Shown: in pieces, positions 1-7,670 of the stretch
Layout: each line of letters starts with the position of its first letter
Position numbering within the stretch: position 1 is the stretch's first letter
Source of the DNA: JAOSJL01 sp963704035
GTDB lineage: Bacteria > Actinomycetota > Acidimicrobiia > IMCC26256 > JAOSJL01
Reading direction: 5' to 3'
Assembly: GCA_963704035.1 (NCBI GenBank)
Contig: CAVPGR010000002.1
Span: 806,001 to 870,000 of the forward strand
DNA: 64,000 bases
Program-made: the position numbers and the translations under genes
Notes under the pieces: generated by a model
Databases searched by the model: none
Told to the model about the DNA's origin: nothing
The model's input: the letters and a program-made list of their open reading frames with translations, nothing else

Positions 1-1
1 G

Positions 2-1354
2 TGGGTCTTCTTCTTCGGCCCCTTCGCCGTTGTTCCGTTCGTAGCCGCGTTGGCGGCGTACTGGGCGCTGATCGGGGCGGGTGTGGCCTGGTTGGAGCGC
101 CTCGGCGTTCGCTCACCCTGGGTGACGGCGGCGGTCTGGGTCACCGGGGAGGCGGCAATGGGGCGGCTGCCCCTGGGCGGGTTCTCCTGGGGGGAGGTCG
201 GCTACGCCTTCCACGGCGTCGGGACCGTCCGGGCCCTCGCGTCCTGGGGCGGCGTGCTGGCCGTCTCCTTTGTCGTCGTCGCCGTGAACGCGCTCCTACT
301 GGACGCATGGTGGGCGTTCGAGCGACGGCGCAACCGGACGGATGACGGGGGAGGAGCCGAAAAGGGCCTTCTACGGGCCGCGGGCGCTCTGCTGGCGATC
401 CTGGTCGCCACGACCGGTCTGTACGTGGCGCGCTACGAGCCGGAGCCCACCGGAGAGCTGTCCTACGCGCTCGTGCAGGCCAACGACATCAACCGTGACC
501 TCACCGACGCCGAGTTCAATGCCCGGTATCTTCCCCGCCGCCATCTGGCGGAGGCCGAGGCCTTCGAGGGTGATGTGGACCTCATCGTGATTCCTGAGTC
601 GGGCCTCGACTGGGACCCGAGGGTCGATCCGGGATATCCCGGAGACGATCTCGGGTCCCCGGGGAACGAGCTCGGAGCCATCGAAGACGAGCTCGGGGCG
701 ATCGCACGCTCTCACGACGCCGCCGTCCTGTCGAACGCGTCGGTCGAGGTGTCAGGAGACAAGCTCGAGAACACGGACTTCCTCTACGACCCCGACGGGA
801 CGCTCCAGGGCACCTACGTCAAACGTCACCTCGTACCCTTCGGCGAGTACGTGCCCGGCCGCGCCTACCTCGAATGGATCGGGCCTCTGGAGCAGGTTCC
901 CCGCGACAACGTCTCGGGCGACGAGGTCGGGCTTTTCGAGGTCGCCGGACACCAGGTCGGGAACGTGATCTGTTTCGAGTCCGCCTTCGGCAGCACCTAC
1001 CGCGACACCGTGGAGGCCGGTGCGGAGATCGTCGTGGTCCAGACCAACAACCGCTCCTACCGACGATCGGCCAACACCGAGCAGCACATCGCTCTTTCCC
1101 AGATGCGTGCCGTCGAAACCGGGCGACCCGTGCTCCATGCCTCGGTGTCGGGCGTCACCGCCGTGATCGCTGCGGACGGCACCATCGAAGCCACGACTCC
1201 GATCTTCGAGACGGTCGTTCTCGCCGGCACGGCAACGACGATGACGGGGGAGACGCCCTATCTGCGCTTCGGCGACTGGGTGGTGTCGCTCTCGATCCTC
1301 GTGGTCCTGGCGGCATTCGGCTTCGGATTGTTCACCCGCCGGAAGCGTCCGTAG
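2..1354 (+). CDS. lnt: Apolipoprotein N-acyltransferase, 5'-truncated by the window edge
   Basis: This membrane enzyme adds the third acyl chain to the N-terminal cysteine of lipoproteins. The reading frame is open to the first bases of the window, so the start lies upstream. About 120 hydrophobic residues with several membrane segments come first, then a carbon-nitrogen hydrolase domain. The catalytic triad is visible: Glu in VIPESGLDW (near 595), Lys in YVKRHLVPFGEYVP (near 822) and Cys in GNVICFESAFG (near 970). A last membrane helix and a basic tail (TRRKRP) follow. The next gene starts 27 nt downstream on the same strand. Putative lipoproteins in the window, at 47998-49051 and 21342-22120, are possible substrates. 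Confidence 0.93.
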   Translation, partial: WVFFFGPFAVVPFVAALAAYWALIGAGVAWLERLGVRSPWVTAAVWVTGEAAMGRLPLGGFSWGEVGYAFHGVGTVRALASWGGVLAVSFVVVAVNALLLDAWWAFERRRNRTDDGGGAEKGLLRAAGALLAILVATTGLYVARYEPEPTGELSYALVQANDINRDLTDAEFNARYLPRRHLAEAEAFEGDVDLIVIPESGLDWDPRVDPGYPGDDLGSPGNELGAIEDELGAIARSHDAAVLSNASVEVSGDKLENTDFLYDPDGTLQGTYVKRHLVPFGEYVPGRAYLEWIGPLEQVPRDNVSGDEVGLFEVAGHQVGNVICFESAFGSTYRDTVEAGAEIVVVQTNNRSYRRSANTEQHIALSQMRAVETGRPVLHASVSGVTAVIAADGTIEATTPIFETVVLAGTATTMTGETPYLRFGDWVVSLSILVVLAAFGFGLFTRRKRP

Positions 1355-1381
1355 ACTCGGCTGTCAGCCCAAGGAGTCCCC

Positions 1382-1954
1382 GTGGTCACGTCGTCGTCAT
1401 CCAGGTCATCGTCATCCAGGTCATCCAGGCAGCCGTCCGCGGTGGACGTCTGTGTCTACGCGCCGGTGGGCGTGGCCTCACTGGCACGCGACTTCCTCCC
1501 CGGGTTCGTGGCGATGTGTGTGTCACGCGGCCGTTCCGAGCTCGAGTCCCGTCAGGGACGTTTCGAAGAGGAGATGACCCGGGCGCGGGGTCTCGGTCAG
1601 GTCGCTGTCGCCACAGCCCCGGGTTTCCTCGAACGTCAACTGCGCATCGCCCGCGAGCGCGTGTCGAGTGTTCTCTCCGACTTGACGGGCAGCGGCCCAT
1701 CACGCGACCCGGAGGGGCCGCAGGTGGACGTGCCCGACGCATCCTCGAATGGCTCGCTGAGCGCCGTTCCCGACAGGGAGGATGACGCCTCCGAGAATCT
1801 CCCGATTCCCGACTACGACGCGCTGGCCGCGTCGCAGGTCGTCGATCGGCTGAGCGGGCTCGGTGAACACGAACTTCGTGCGGTACGTGAATACGAGTCG
1901 AGCCACCGTGGCCGCAAGACTGTTCTGGGTCGCATCGATCAGCTCCGCGTCTGA
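1382..1954 (+). CDS. Conserved actinobacterial hypothetical protein with lipid-droplet-protein-like C-terminus
   Basis: A protein of 190 residues beginning at GTG, with AAGGAG five bases upstream. Residues 1-17 are an Arg/Ser-rich stretch encoded by 15-bp tandem repeats. Residues 20-100 hold a predicted amphipathic helix with many charged residues, and an acidic linker follows. The C-terminus (IPDYDALAASQVVDRL, then a segment ending HRGRKTVLGRIDQL) resembles a tail common in uncharacterised actinobacterial proteins, some annotated as lipid-droplet associated. No catalytic motif is visible. It lies between lnt and a GNAT gene. The function is unknown; a role at envelope or lipid surfaces is only a guess from the neighbours. 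Confidence 0.75.
   Translation: MVTSSSSRSSSSRSSRQPSAVDVCVYAPVGVASLARDFLPGFVAMCVSRGRSELESRQGRFEEEMTRARGLGQVAVATAPGFLERQLRIARERVSSVLSDLTGSGPSRDPEGPQVDVPDASSNGSLSAVPDREDDASENLPIPDYDALAASQVVDRLSGLGEHELRAVREYESSHRGRKTVLGRIDQLRV
1394..1429 (+). repeat. 15-bp tandem repeat at the 5' end of the preceding CDS
   Basis: Two identical 15-bp units (TCGTCATCCAGGTCA) at 1394-1408 and 1409-1423 plus a partial third copy. The period is a multiple of three, so copy-number change keeps the frame and only alters an Arg/Ser-rich N-terminus. Confidence 0.85.
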
Positions 1955-1971
1955 CCGAACTCCGAGCTGAC

Positions 1972-2481
1972 GTGGAGGCGTCCCGCCCGGCCAGAACTGA
2001 CGACGCAGCAGCCGTTGCCGAACTCGCAGCTCGAGCCGCCGCAGAACTCCGCCGAGAACGGGGTGGGTGGCTCTGGGAGCAACGCGAAGCGCGCGAGGCG
2101 TTGACCCCCGACACCGCCGCGGCCCTCATCGCCGACGACGATGCACACGTGTTCGTCGGCACGATCGACGGCACTGTGGTGGGGTTCGCTGCGGTCGAGT
2201 TCGAGATTCTTCGCGACGGCTCACACCTCGGTCGACTACGCGAGATCTACGTGGACACCGGCGCCCGGAGCGTGGGGGTGGGAGAGGCGCTGATCGCGGA
2301 CGTCGAGGCGGCTTGCATCGCACGCGGCTGCATCGGCATCGACGCCGTGGCACTCCCGGGCCAGCGTGCGACGAAGAACTTCTTCGAAGGGGCCGGCTTC
2401 ACAGCCCGCTCACTCTTGATGCACCGAGATCTGGGCTCTGTTCACGAACGAAGCGGAGAGTCGAAGAAACTGTCGGAGTAG
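1972..2481 (+). CDS. GNAT family N-acetyltransferase
   Basis: A 169-residue protein of the Gcn5-related acetyltransferase fold, transferring acetyl from acetyl-CoA to an unknown amine. After an N-terminal helix the central strands (VFVGTIDGTVVGFAAVEF) are followed by LREIYVDTGARSVGVGEALI, the usual motif-A region that binds the CoA pyrophosphate, and by AVALPGQRATKNFFEGAGF, the typical end of the domain. GTG is the only start that keeps the whole domain; no clear ribosome site precedes it. The last codons overlap, on the opposite strand, the end of a decayed HAD gene. The substrate cannot be inferred. Confidence 0.85.
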   Translation: MEASRPARTDDAAAVAELAARAAAELRRERGGWLWEQREAREALTPDTAAALIADDDAHVFVGTIDGTVVGFAAVEFEILRDGSHLGRLREIYVDTGARSVGVGEALIADVEAACIARGCIGIDAVALPGQRATKNFFEGAGFTARSLLMHRDLGSVHERSGESKKLSE

Positions 2482-2674
2482 GCGAACGAATCCTTCAGAG
2501 AGACCTGGTGTGCCTTCGCCCACCCCTGGACGGCATCGCTGGATAGAAGAACCGCGAGAAGGGCAGCTTGCGCGCCCCGATGCCCACGTCTCCCAGCGCC
2601 CGTCCGAGAGCGATTCCGGACGTGCCCGGGATCAGTGTGCGGTCGAGATCGAAGATCGCGGCTGATCTCGCCAC
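2442..2674 (-). pseudogene. Remnant of a HAD-IB (SerB-like) phosphatase with an internal deletion
   Basis: Starting at a GTG four bases after the DUF1876 stop, the frame reads ARSAAIFDLDRTLIPGTSG, the nucleophile motif (DxDxT) of HAD-IB hydrolases. It runs about 50 residues and stops at 2495. In another frame immediately after, DSFAYSDSFFDSPL matches the family's last acidic motif (AYSDSxxDLPLL), and that frame stops at 2442. The roughly 120-150 residues normally between these motifs are missing, so the gene has lost its core and shifted frame. It ends convergently inside the GNAT gene. Seen: both terminal motifs. Inferred: deletion and decay. A short functional product is unlikely. Confidence 0.7.
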
Positions 2675-2678
2675 GTAG

Positions 2679-2954
2679 TCACTCGTGGACGTGGACCGGG
2701 CGGCCCTCGAATTCCTCGATGATGGTGGCGGCTTCCTCGAGCAGCTTGTGCGCCAGATCGGAGAGCGCCCGCGCTGCGGCCAGTTCCTCGCCCACCTTCG
2801 GGACCCCGGGGTCGTCCGGGTTCCGGCGGGCCCGACCCCAACCGCCGACCGTGCGGCCACCCAGTTCCAGATGGGCCCGTGCCTGGGTCTCGTCCGAGTC
2901 CTCGTCGATGGCGATCTCGACGCTCCAGACCTTCGATTCGTCGGCGCTCTTCAT
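2679..2954 (-). CDS. DUF1876 (dsRBD-like) family protein
   Basis: A 91-residue protein matching the short actinobacterial DUF1876 family: KVWSVEIAIDEDSDETQARA, then GGRTVGGWGRARRNPDD, then a C-terminal helix (LAHKLLEEAATIIEEFEG). The family has a double-stranded-RNA-binding-like fold and no established function. A GGAGG-type ribosome site (cggaggtac) lies before the ATG, and a TAGGGT box about 30 bases upstream may be its -10. It is divergent from the dihydrofolate-reductase-like gene and abuts the HAD remnant downstream. Confidence 0.85.
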   Translation of the reverse strand: MKSADESKVWSVEIAIDEDSDETQARAHLELGGRTVGGWGRARRNPDDPGVPKVGEELAAARALSDLAHKLLEEAATIIEEFEGRPVHVHE

Positions 2955-3078
2955 CGTCGTACCTCCGTCTCGTGTCTCCGACCCTACGGAGTAGGAAGCG
3001 GTCCGGCCAGGGTCTTCCGATACCTTCTGGACGAGATGCCGAGCGCCCCGAACTTATTCAACGGAAGTGAGAACGTGA

Positions 3079-3675
3079 ATGCGAACGATCACTATGGTCC
3101 AGAACATGACCCTCGACGGCGTCATGCAAGCACCCGGACGCCCCGACGAAGACACCCGCAACGACTTCGCGGACGGTGGCTGGGCCGCCCCTTCTTCCGA
3201 CCATGTCCTCGGTCAGGCAATGGGGCAACACATGGCCAAGGAGGCAGAACTGCTGTTCGGCCGACGCACCTACGAGGACTTCGCCTCGTTCTGGCCCACG
3301 CAAGCCGACAACCCATTCACTCCAGTTCTCACCGCCAGGACCAAGTACGTCGTGACGAACACGCTCGAGGACCCGTTGCCGTGGGACAACTCGACCGCCT
3401 TGCATGGCGATCCCGTCGAAGCGGTCACCGCACTCAAGGCCGATGATGGTCTCGACCTTGTCATTCTGGGTAGCGGCCACCTCGTCGGAGCGCTTCTCCC
3501 AGCCGGGCTGGTCGACACCATGCTTCTCCTCGTGCACCCCCTCACCCTCGGTACCGGCCGACGACTCTTCCCTACAGAAGGGGAGCGACGCGACCTCGAA
3601 CTCGTCGACTCGGTCACGACGACGACAACCGGCGTCATCGTGGCCATGTACCAGAATCGCTCGACTCAGACGTGA
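3079..3675 (+). CDS. Dihydrofolate reductase family protein (RibD C-terminal domain)
   Basis: A 198-residue single-domain protein of the DHFR/RibD-C superfamily, which bind NADPH. The N-terminal strand MRTITMVQNMTLDGVMQAPG, the segment LLFGRRTYEDFASFW and the C-terminal VDTMLLLVHPLTLGTGRRLF are family hallmarks. It is a stand-alone paralogue without the deaminase domain of true riboflavin-pathway RibD, so its substrate is unknown. The ATG is preceded by a purine-rich ggaagtgagaac. It is transcribed away from DUF1876 and ends before a strong hairpin shared with the convergent SHOCT gene. Confidence 0.87.
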   Translation: MRTITMVQNMTLDGVMQAPGRPDEDTRNDFADGGWAAPSSDHVLGQAMGQHMAKEAELLFGRRTYEDFASFWPTQADNPFTPVLTARTKYVVTNTLEDPLPWDNSTALHGDPVEAVTALKADDGLDLVILGSGHLVGALLPAGLVDTMLLLVHPLTLGTGRRLFPTEGERRDLELVDSVTTTTTGVIVAMYQNRSTQT

Positions 3676-3861
3676 CGAGTCGAGCGACCATCGACCGCGC
3701 CGATCTCGATGTGCTGGCAGCACGACTCGGAAAGCCTGTGGCGCATAGACCGCCGATAATCCTCGTTATGTCAACTAGTGTGGAGGGGACTCACATGTTC
3801 CCCAGGGCCCGCTGCCCGTATGCCTCCCCTACGTACCCCTCTCTCTACGCACCTCTAGGCA

Positions 3862-3900
3862 CAGCGTCCCGGCCACCGACGTACGGCGACCGGGACGCTG
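3862..3900. terminator. Hairpin terminator between convergent genes
   Basis: A perfect 11-bp inverted repeat (CAGCGTCCCGG / CCGGGACGCTG) with a 17-nt loop lies between the dihydrofolate-reductase-like gene and the convergent SHOCT gene. There is no clear U tract, only a T-rich patch on the plus side, but it is well placed to stop transcription in both directions. The surrounding 3676-3940 holds no convincing gene. Confidence 0.65.
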
Positions 3901-3940
3901 CAGTTCGTTCTTGTTCGCCGAGGCGGGGTCGTTCAGAGGC

Positions 3941-4339
3941 TCAGAGAAGCTTGGCCTTGGCCTTGTCGTACTCCTCGTCGCTGATCGTTCCCTTCGCCTT
4001 GAGATCGGCGAGTTTGGAGAGCTCGTCGGCCACGCTCCCGCCGCCACCGCCACCGGCGGTCTGGCGCACGTAGTCGTCGAACTGCGACTGGGCCTCCTTC
4101 TGGCGGGCCATAGCCCGCTCGCCCATGCCCTGACCGCGCACGATCAGGTAGATGAACGCACCGAAGAACGGAGCGACCAGCACCAGGAGGACCCAGCCGA
4201 ACTTCGCCCAGCCGGACTCTTTGTGGTCGCTGAACAGGTCCGTGAAGATCGAGATGATCAGCCAGAACCAGATGACGAAAAGAAAGACGTAGAGAACGGT
4301 CAGGAAGGCCTGACCACTACCGAATTCACCGAGACTCAT
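3941..4339 (-). CDS. PLDc_N / SHOCT domain small membrane protein
   Basis: A 132-residue protein with two membrane helices at about residues 12-32 and 48-68 (FGWVLLVLVAPFFGAFIYLI), matching the PLDc_N module, then a Gly-rich linker and a C-terminal SHOCT motif (ELSKLADLKAKGTISDEEYD). SHOCT motifs are thought to mediate oligomerisation. Such proteins are common in actinobacteria and uncharacterised. The start ATG has ggagagc upstream. It is divergent from the next membrane protein gene. Confidence 0.85.
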   Translation of the reverse strand: MSLGEFGSGQAFLTVLYVFLFVIWFWLIISIFTDLFSDHKESGWAKFGWVLLVLVAPFFGAFIYLIVRGQGMGERAMARQKEAQSQFDDYVRQTAGGGGGGSVADELSKLADLKAKGTISDEEYDKAKAKLL

Positions 4340-4540
4340 TGCTCTCCTTGGTTGATGGCACCGTCATCGAAACTGTCGATGAACGGACGCGACTGCCCGA
4401 CGGACCGGAATTCGTGTGTCGGGGGCCGCCAGTCTGCCACGTCGACCCGGTGGATCCGGGGTCTTGACCCCCCGGAATGAAGTCCCCGCCGGCGAAATGC
4501 TCCGATTGACGGCCTTGGGTGGAGAGAGGAGAATTCTACG

Positions 4541-5110
4541 ATGCCAGTGACTACGGGACCGGCGATGGAGGATCCGGCGACGCAGGAGTTCATGCGATCC
4601 AGTATCCCCTGGGTCGCTGGCTTCGTCGTCGTGGGTGCTGTCCTCGTGGCAGTCGGCCTCCTTGCGATGATCGCTTGGGGATGGCACGAGTGGTTCAACC
4701 TCGCGATCCTCGGCGCTGCCTTCGCCGGGCTGGGTGTTGTGCTGGGCGTTTGGTATCTGTGGTTCCTCGGGACGTTGTCGGAGGAGCCATGGGTTGAACG
4801 ACGGGGACGCTTCGAGGTGCGCAAGCATCCCGGGGCCTTCAAGTTCCTCGGGTCGACTTGGGAGCCCATGCTGGTCCTCGAAGCGGATGATCACCACCCG
4901 CGGGCCGTGCTCTACGAGAGGATCAGCTCCTTCCGTCGGCAAATGAAGAAATATCGCCCGCTCGAAGAGAACGACGGAGGCGCCGTATGGGTTGCGGGGA
5001 ATCCCTCGCGCTGGGTCCTCGTCGCACCGCCGGATTCCGACGCCCGCTTCATCATGTCTCCGTGGCGGGATGTCAAGAAGAAGAAGGTGCACTGGTGGTT
5101 TCGCCGGTAG
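4541..5110 (+). CDS. Hypothetical two-helix membrane protein
   Basis: A 189-residue protein I do not recognise. Residues 22-46 and 52-75 are hydrophobic helices; the rest (residues 80-189) is a soluble domain with many aromatic and basic residues ending DVKKKKVHWWFRR, probably cytoplasmic by the positive-inside rule. A GAGAGGAG ribosome site precedes the ATG by about ten bases. It stands alone between a divergent SHOCT gene and the end of the convergent glycine-cleavage run. Existence as a gene is likely; no function is assigned. Confidence 0.7.
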   Translation: MPVTTGPAMEDPATQEFMRSSIPWVAGFVVVGAVLVAVGLLAMIAWGWHEWFNLAILGAAFAGLGVVLGVWYLWFLGTLSEEPWVERRGRFEVRKHPGAFKFLGSTWEPMLVLEADDHHPRAVLYERISSFRRQMKKYRPLEENDGGAVWVAGNPSRWVLVAPPDSDARFIMSPWRDVKKKKVHWWFRR

Positions 5111-5189
5111 GCCCGGCCATCAGGGATGGGCTGTGGAAAGACCCATTGCGGGATCACTCCGATGCACGGCCGATTGTGGTCGCCCGTGA

Positions 5190-6083
5190 CTAGAGAAGCG
5201 AGCGCAGCGTCTCGCGGGTGCGGCGGCGTTCCTCGGCGTCGGCGGCGAACTCGGAGGCGCCGAAGTCGGTGACCCCTCGCTCGCCCAGGCTTGTGATCTG
5301 GGTCGCCACGGACTCCTCGTCGCCGACGATCGCGATGTCGCCGGGTGTGTCGGCACCTTCGCGCTCGAGCATCGCCTGATACGACGGCAGCGTTCCGTAG
5401 ATGGCGAACAACTCGTCGGCTCGGGCGCGTGCGCCGTCGACGTCGTCGGTGACGCACACGGGAAGGCCCGCGATGATTCGGGGTGCTCCCCTGCCGGCGT
5501 CGGTGGCGGCCTTTGTGATCGACGGAACGGTGTGGTCCCCCAGCGTGCGTGGTCCGGTCATCCAGGTGACGGTTCCATCGGTGAGACGGCCCGCCAGCTT
5601 CAACATCTGCGGGCCGAGAGCGGCCACGACGACCGGCGGCGGATCGCCGACGGGTTGCAGGCCTCCCCGGAAGGTGTTGCGGTCTCCGTCGACCGACACG
5701 GCCTCCCCCGCCATGAGCGGAAGCAGGATCTCCAGGTACTCGCGCATGAAGCCGACGGGCTTGTCGAAGCCGATGCCGAACACGCCTTCGATGAGCATCT
5801 GGTGTGAGAGCCCGATCCCCAACAAGAGGCGGCCGTCGGCCGCGGCGTTGACGGTCGTGGCCTGCATGGCGAGCGCCGCAGGGTGTCGGCCGTAGACGGG
5901 TACCACCGCGGTACCGAGCTCGAGGCGCGGCACACTTCCGGCGGCCACGGCCAGCGTCGTCAGCGCATCCTCGGCCAGGATCTGCGGAAGAGACCAGTTC
6001 GCGAACCCGTCGGCCTCCGCGATCCGGGCGTGCCGGATCTGGTCGTCGAGGCTTCCCGCACGCCCGAGAATGCCGATCTTCAT
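5190..6083 (-). CDS. LLM class F420-dependent oxidoreductase
   Basis: A 297-residue TIM-barrel protein of the bacterial luciferase-like superfamily, whose actinobacterial members mostly use reduced coenzyme F420. Visible landmarks are MKIGILGRAGSLDDQIRHAR at the N-terminus, LELGTAVVPVYGRHPAALAM, ADGRLLLGIGLSH (the typical GRLxLGIG strand) and VVVAALGPQMLKLAG. The substrate is unknown. Its ATG overlaps the gcvPB stop codon (ATGA), so it is translationally coupled to the glycine-cleavage genes and is the last gene of that run. Whether it acts in one-carbon metabolism or is just co-transcribed cannot be told. Confidence 0.88.
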   Translation of the reverse strand: MKIGILGRAGSLDDQIRHARIAEADGFANWSLPQILAEDALTTLAVAAGSVPRLELGTAVVPVYGRHPAALAMQATTVNAAADGRLLLGIGLSHQMLIEGVFGIGFDKPVGFMREYLEILLPLMAGEAVSVDGDRNTFRGGLQPVGDPPPVVVAALGPQMLKLAGRLTDGTVTWMTGPRTLGDHTVPSITKAATDAGRGAPRIIAGLPVCVTDDVDGARARADELFAIYGTLPSYQAMLEREGADTPGDIAIVGDEESVATQITSLGERGVTDFGASEFAADAEERRRTRETLRSLL

Positions 6084-7670
6084 CGTTGCTCCTTGTCGTC
6101 GGATCGCTCGTCGATGTCGTCATCAGGAGTCCAGCGCAACCGCAGCTTCTTGGCGGCGGCGACTTCGTCGACGCGCCCGACGGGAGTCGATCGAGGAGCC
6201 GATCGTGCGGCCTCTCCCCCGTCGCCGTTCGCCTCTTCGACGATCCGCCGGAACGCCGCGGCCATCGCCTCCACGGTTTGCGGGCTCTCGGTCTCCGTGG
6301 GCTCCACCATGAGTGCCTCGTCGACGATCAGAGGGAAGTACATCGTCGGTGGATGGAAGCCTTCGTCGATGAACCTCTTCGCCACGTCCATGGCGCGCAC
6401 GTTGCAATCCGACTTGAGCGACGCGGCCGACGCCACGAACTCGTGCATGCACGGCTCGTCGTAAGGAAAGTCGAAGACATCGCGCAACCTCTCTTGGAGA
6501 TAGCGCGCATTGAGCACGGCGGCGTCGGCCACGCGACGGAGTCCGTCGCCTCCGTTGACGAGGATGTAGGCGTACGATCGCGCGAAGCGCGAGCGCGTTG
6601 CCGTGCCATCCGTGGACGCGTCCGATGGAGCACTCCGGAGTGGTCCATTCGAAGCGCCCGCTCTGTGCGTCGAATTCGGGGCGCGGTCCGGGTAGGAACG
6701 GCGCCAGCCGCTCGGACACCACCACAGGACCGGCGCCCGGTCCCCCGCCCCCGTGCGGCACGGCGAACGTCTTGTGCAGGTTCAGGTGCACGATGTCGAA
6801 CCCCATGTCACCGGGACGGACGACACCGAGAATCGCGTTGAGGTTGGCGCCGTCGTAGTAGAGGAGGGAGCCGGCGTCGTGGAGAACGGCGGCGATCTTC
6901 CGTATGTCGCGCTCGAACAGTCCGAGCGTGTTCGGGTTCGTCAGCATGAGACCGGCGACGTCGTCATCCACGAGATCCCGCAGGGCGTCGAGGTCCACCA
7001 GGCCCCGCGCGTCGGAGGGAACCTCGACGACGTCGAAGCCGCCGAGCGTCACCGATGCCGGGTTGGTGCCGTGTGCGCTGTCCGGAATCAGCACCTTGGA
7101 GCGCTGGCGACCACGGGCGGAGTGCCAGGCCCTCATGAGGAGCAGCCCGGTCAGTTCCCCCGCTGCGCCGGCGGCAGGTTGCAGAGTCGCCGCATGCATC
7201 CCGGTGACCGAACACAAAAGGTCCTCGAGGCCGACGAGCAACTCCATCCAGCCCTGGATCTGGTCAGTGGGCTGCGCAGGGTGTGCGGCGGCGAACCCGG
7301 GCAGCGTCGTGGCGGTGTCGCAGAGCTTCGGGTTGTACTTCATCGTGCAGGAGCCGAGCGGATAGGCGCCGTGGTCGACCGAGTAGTTACGCGACGACAG
7401 GCGGGTCATGTGGGCGACGAGATCGCGCTCGGACACCTCGGGCAGCATCGGTGGTGCATCGGCGAGGTGTTCGGCTCCCACGGCACCGGTGAGATCGACC
7501 TCAGGTACGTCGGTGGCGCCGAAGGACCAGGCCCGACGACCGGCCACGGACAACTCGAAGATCGACGGCTCTGTTCCGTCACCCGCCACGGGAGCCGACG
7601 TCGCCCGCCCGCCGCTCGGGCCGCGCAGGATCTCCGGGGGCGAGGTTTCGGGGGGCGTGTGACCGCTCAT
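6080..7670 (-). CDS. gcvPB: Glycine dehydrogenase (decarboxylating) subunit 2, frameshifted
   Basis: The PLP-bearing half of the split P-protein, which decarboxylates glycine and passes aminomethyl to lipoyl-GcvH. The PLP lysine is in HLNLHKTFAVPHGGGGPGAG. The ATG overlaps the gcvPA stop (ATGA). The frame is intact to GRVHGWHGNALAL near 6592, then breaks. Removing one base near 6588 in a GCGCGAAGCGCGAGCGCG stretch restores FARSYAYILVNGGDGL and continues in another frame to the stop at 6080. The spacing to the conserved family motif fits exactly. The restored length, about 530 residues, is close to the family norm. A sequencing insertion is more likely than a dead gene, because gcvPA, gcvT and gcvH are all present. 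Confidence 0.88.

Noticed and set aside
3672..4073. A 133-codon frame on the plus strand after the dihydrofolate-reductase-like gene
   Set aside because: It has no recognisable motif, crosses the terminator hairpin and runs antisense to the SHOCT gene.
4444..4486. Terminator-like CCGGGG...CCCCGG hairpin before the membrane protein gene at 4541
   Set aside because: Only a 6-bp G/C stem in a G/C-rich divergent intergenic region; it is not placed after any gene end.
6580..6600. Programmed ribosomal frameshift in gcvPB
   Set aside because: No slippery heptamer or downstream structure, and similar breaks occur in about 15 unrelated genes, favouring sequence error.
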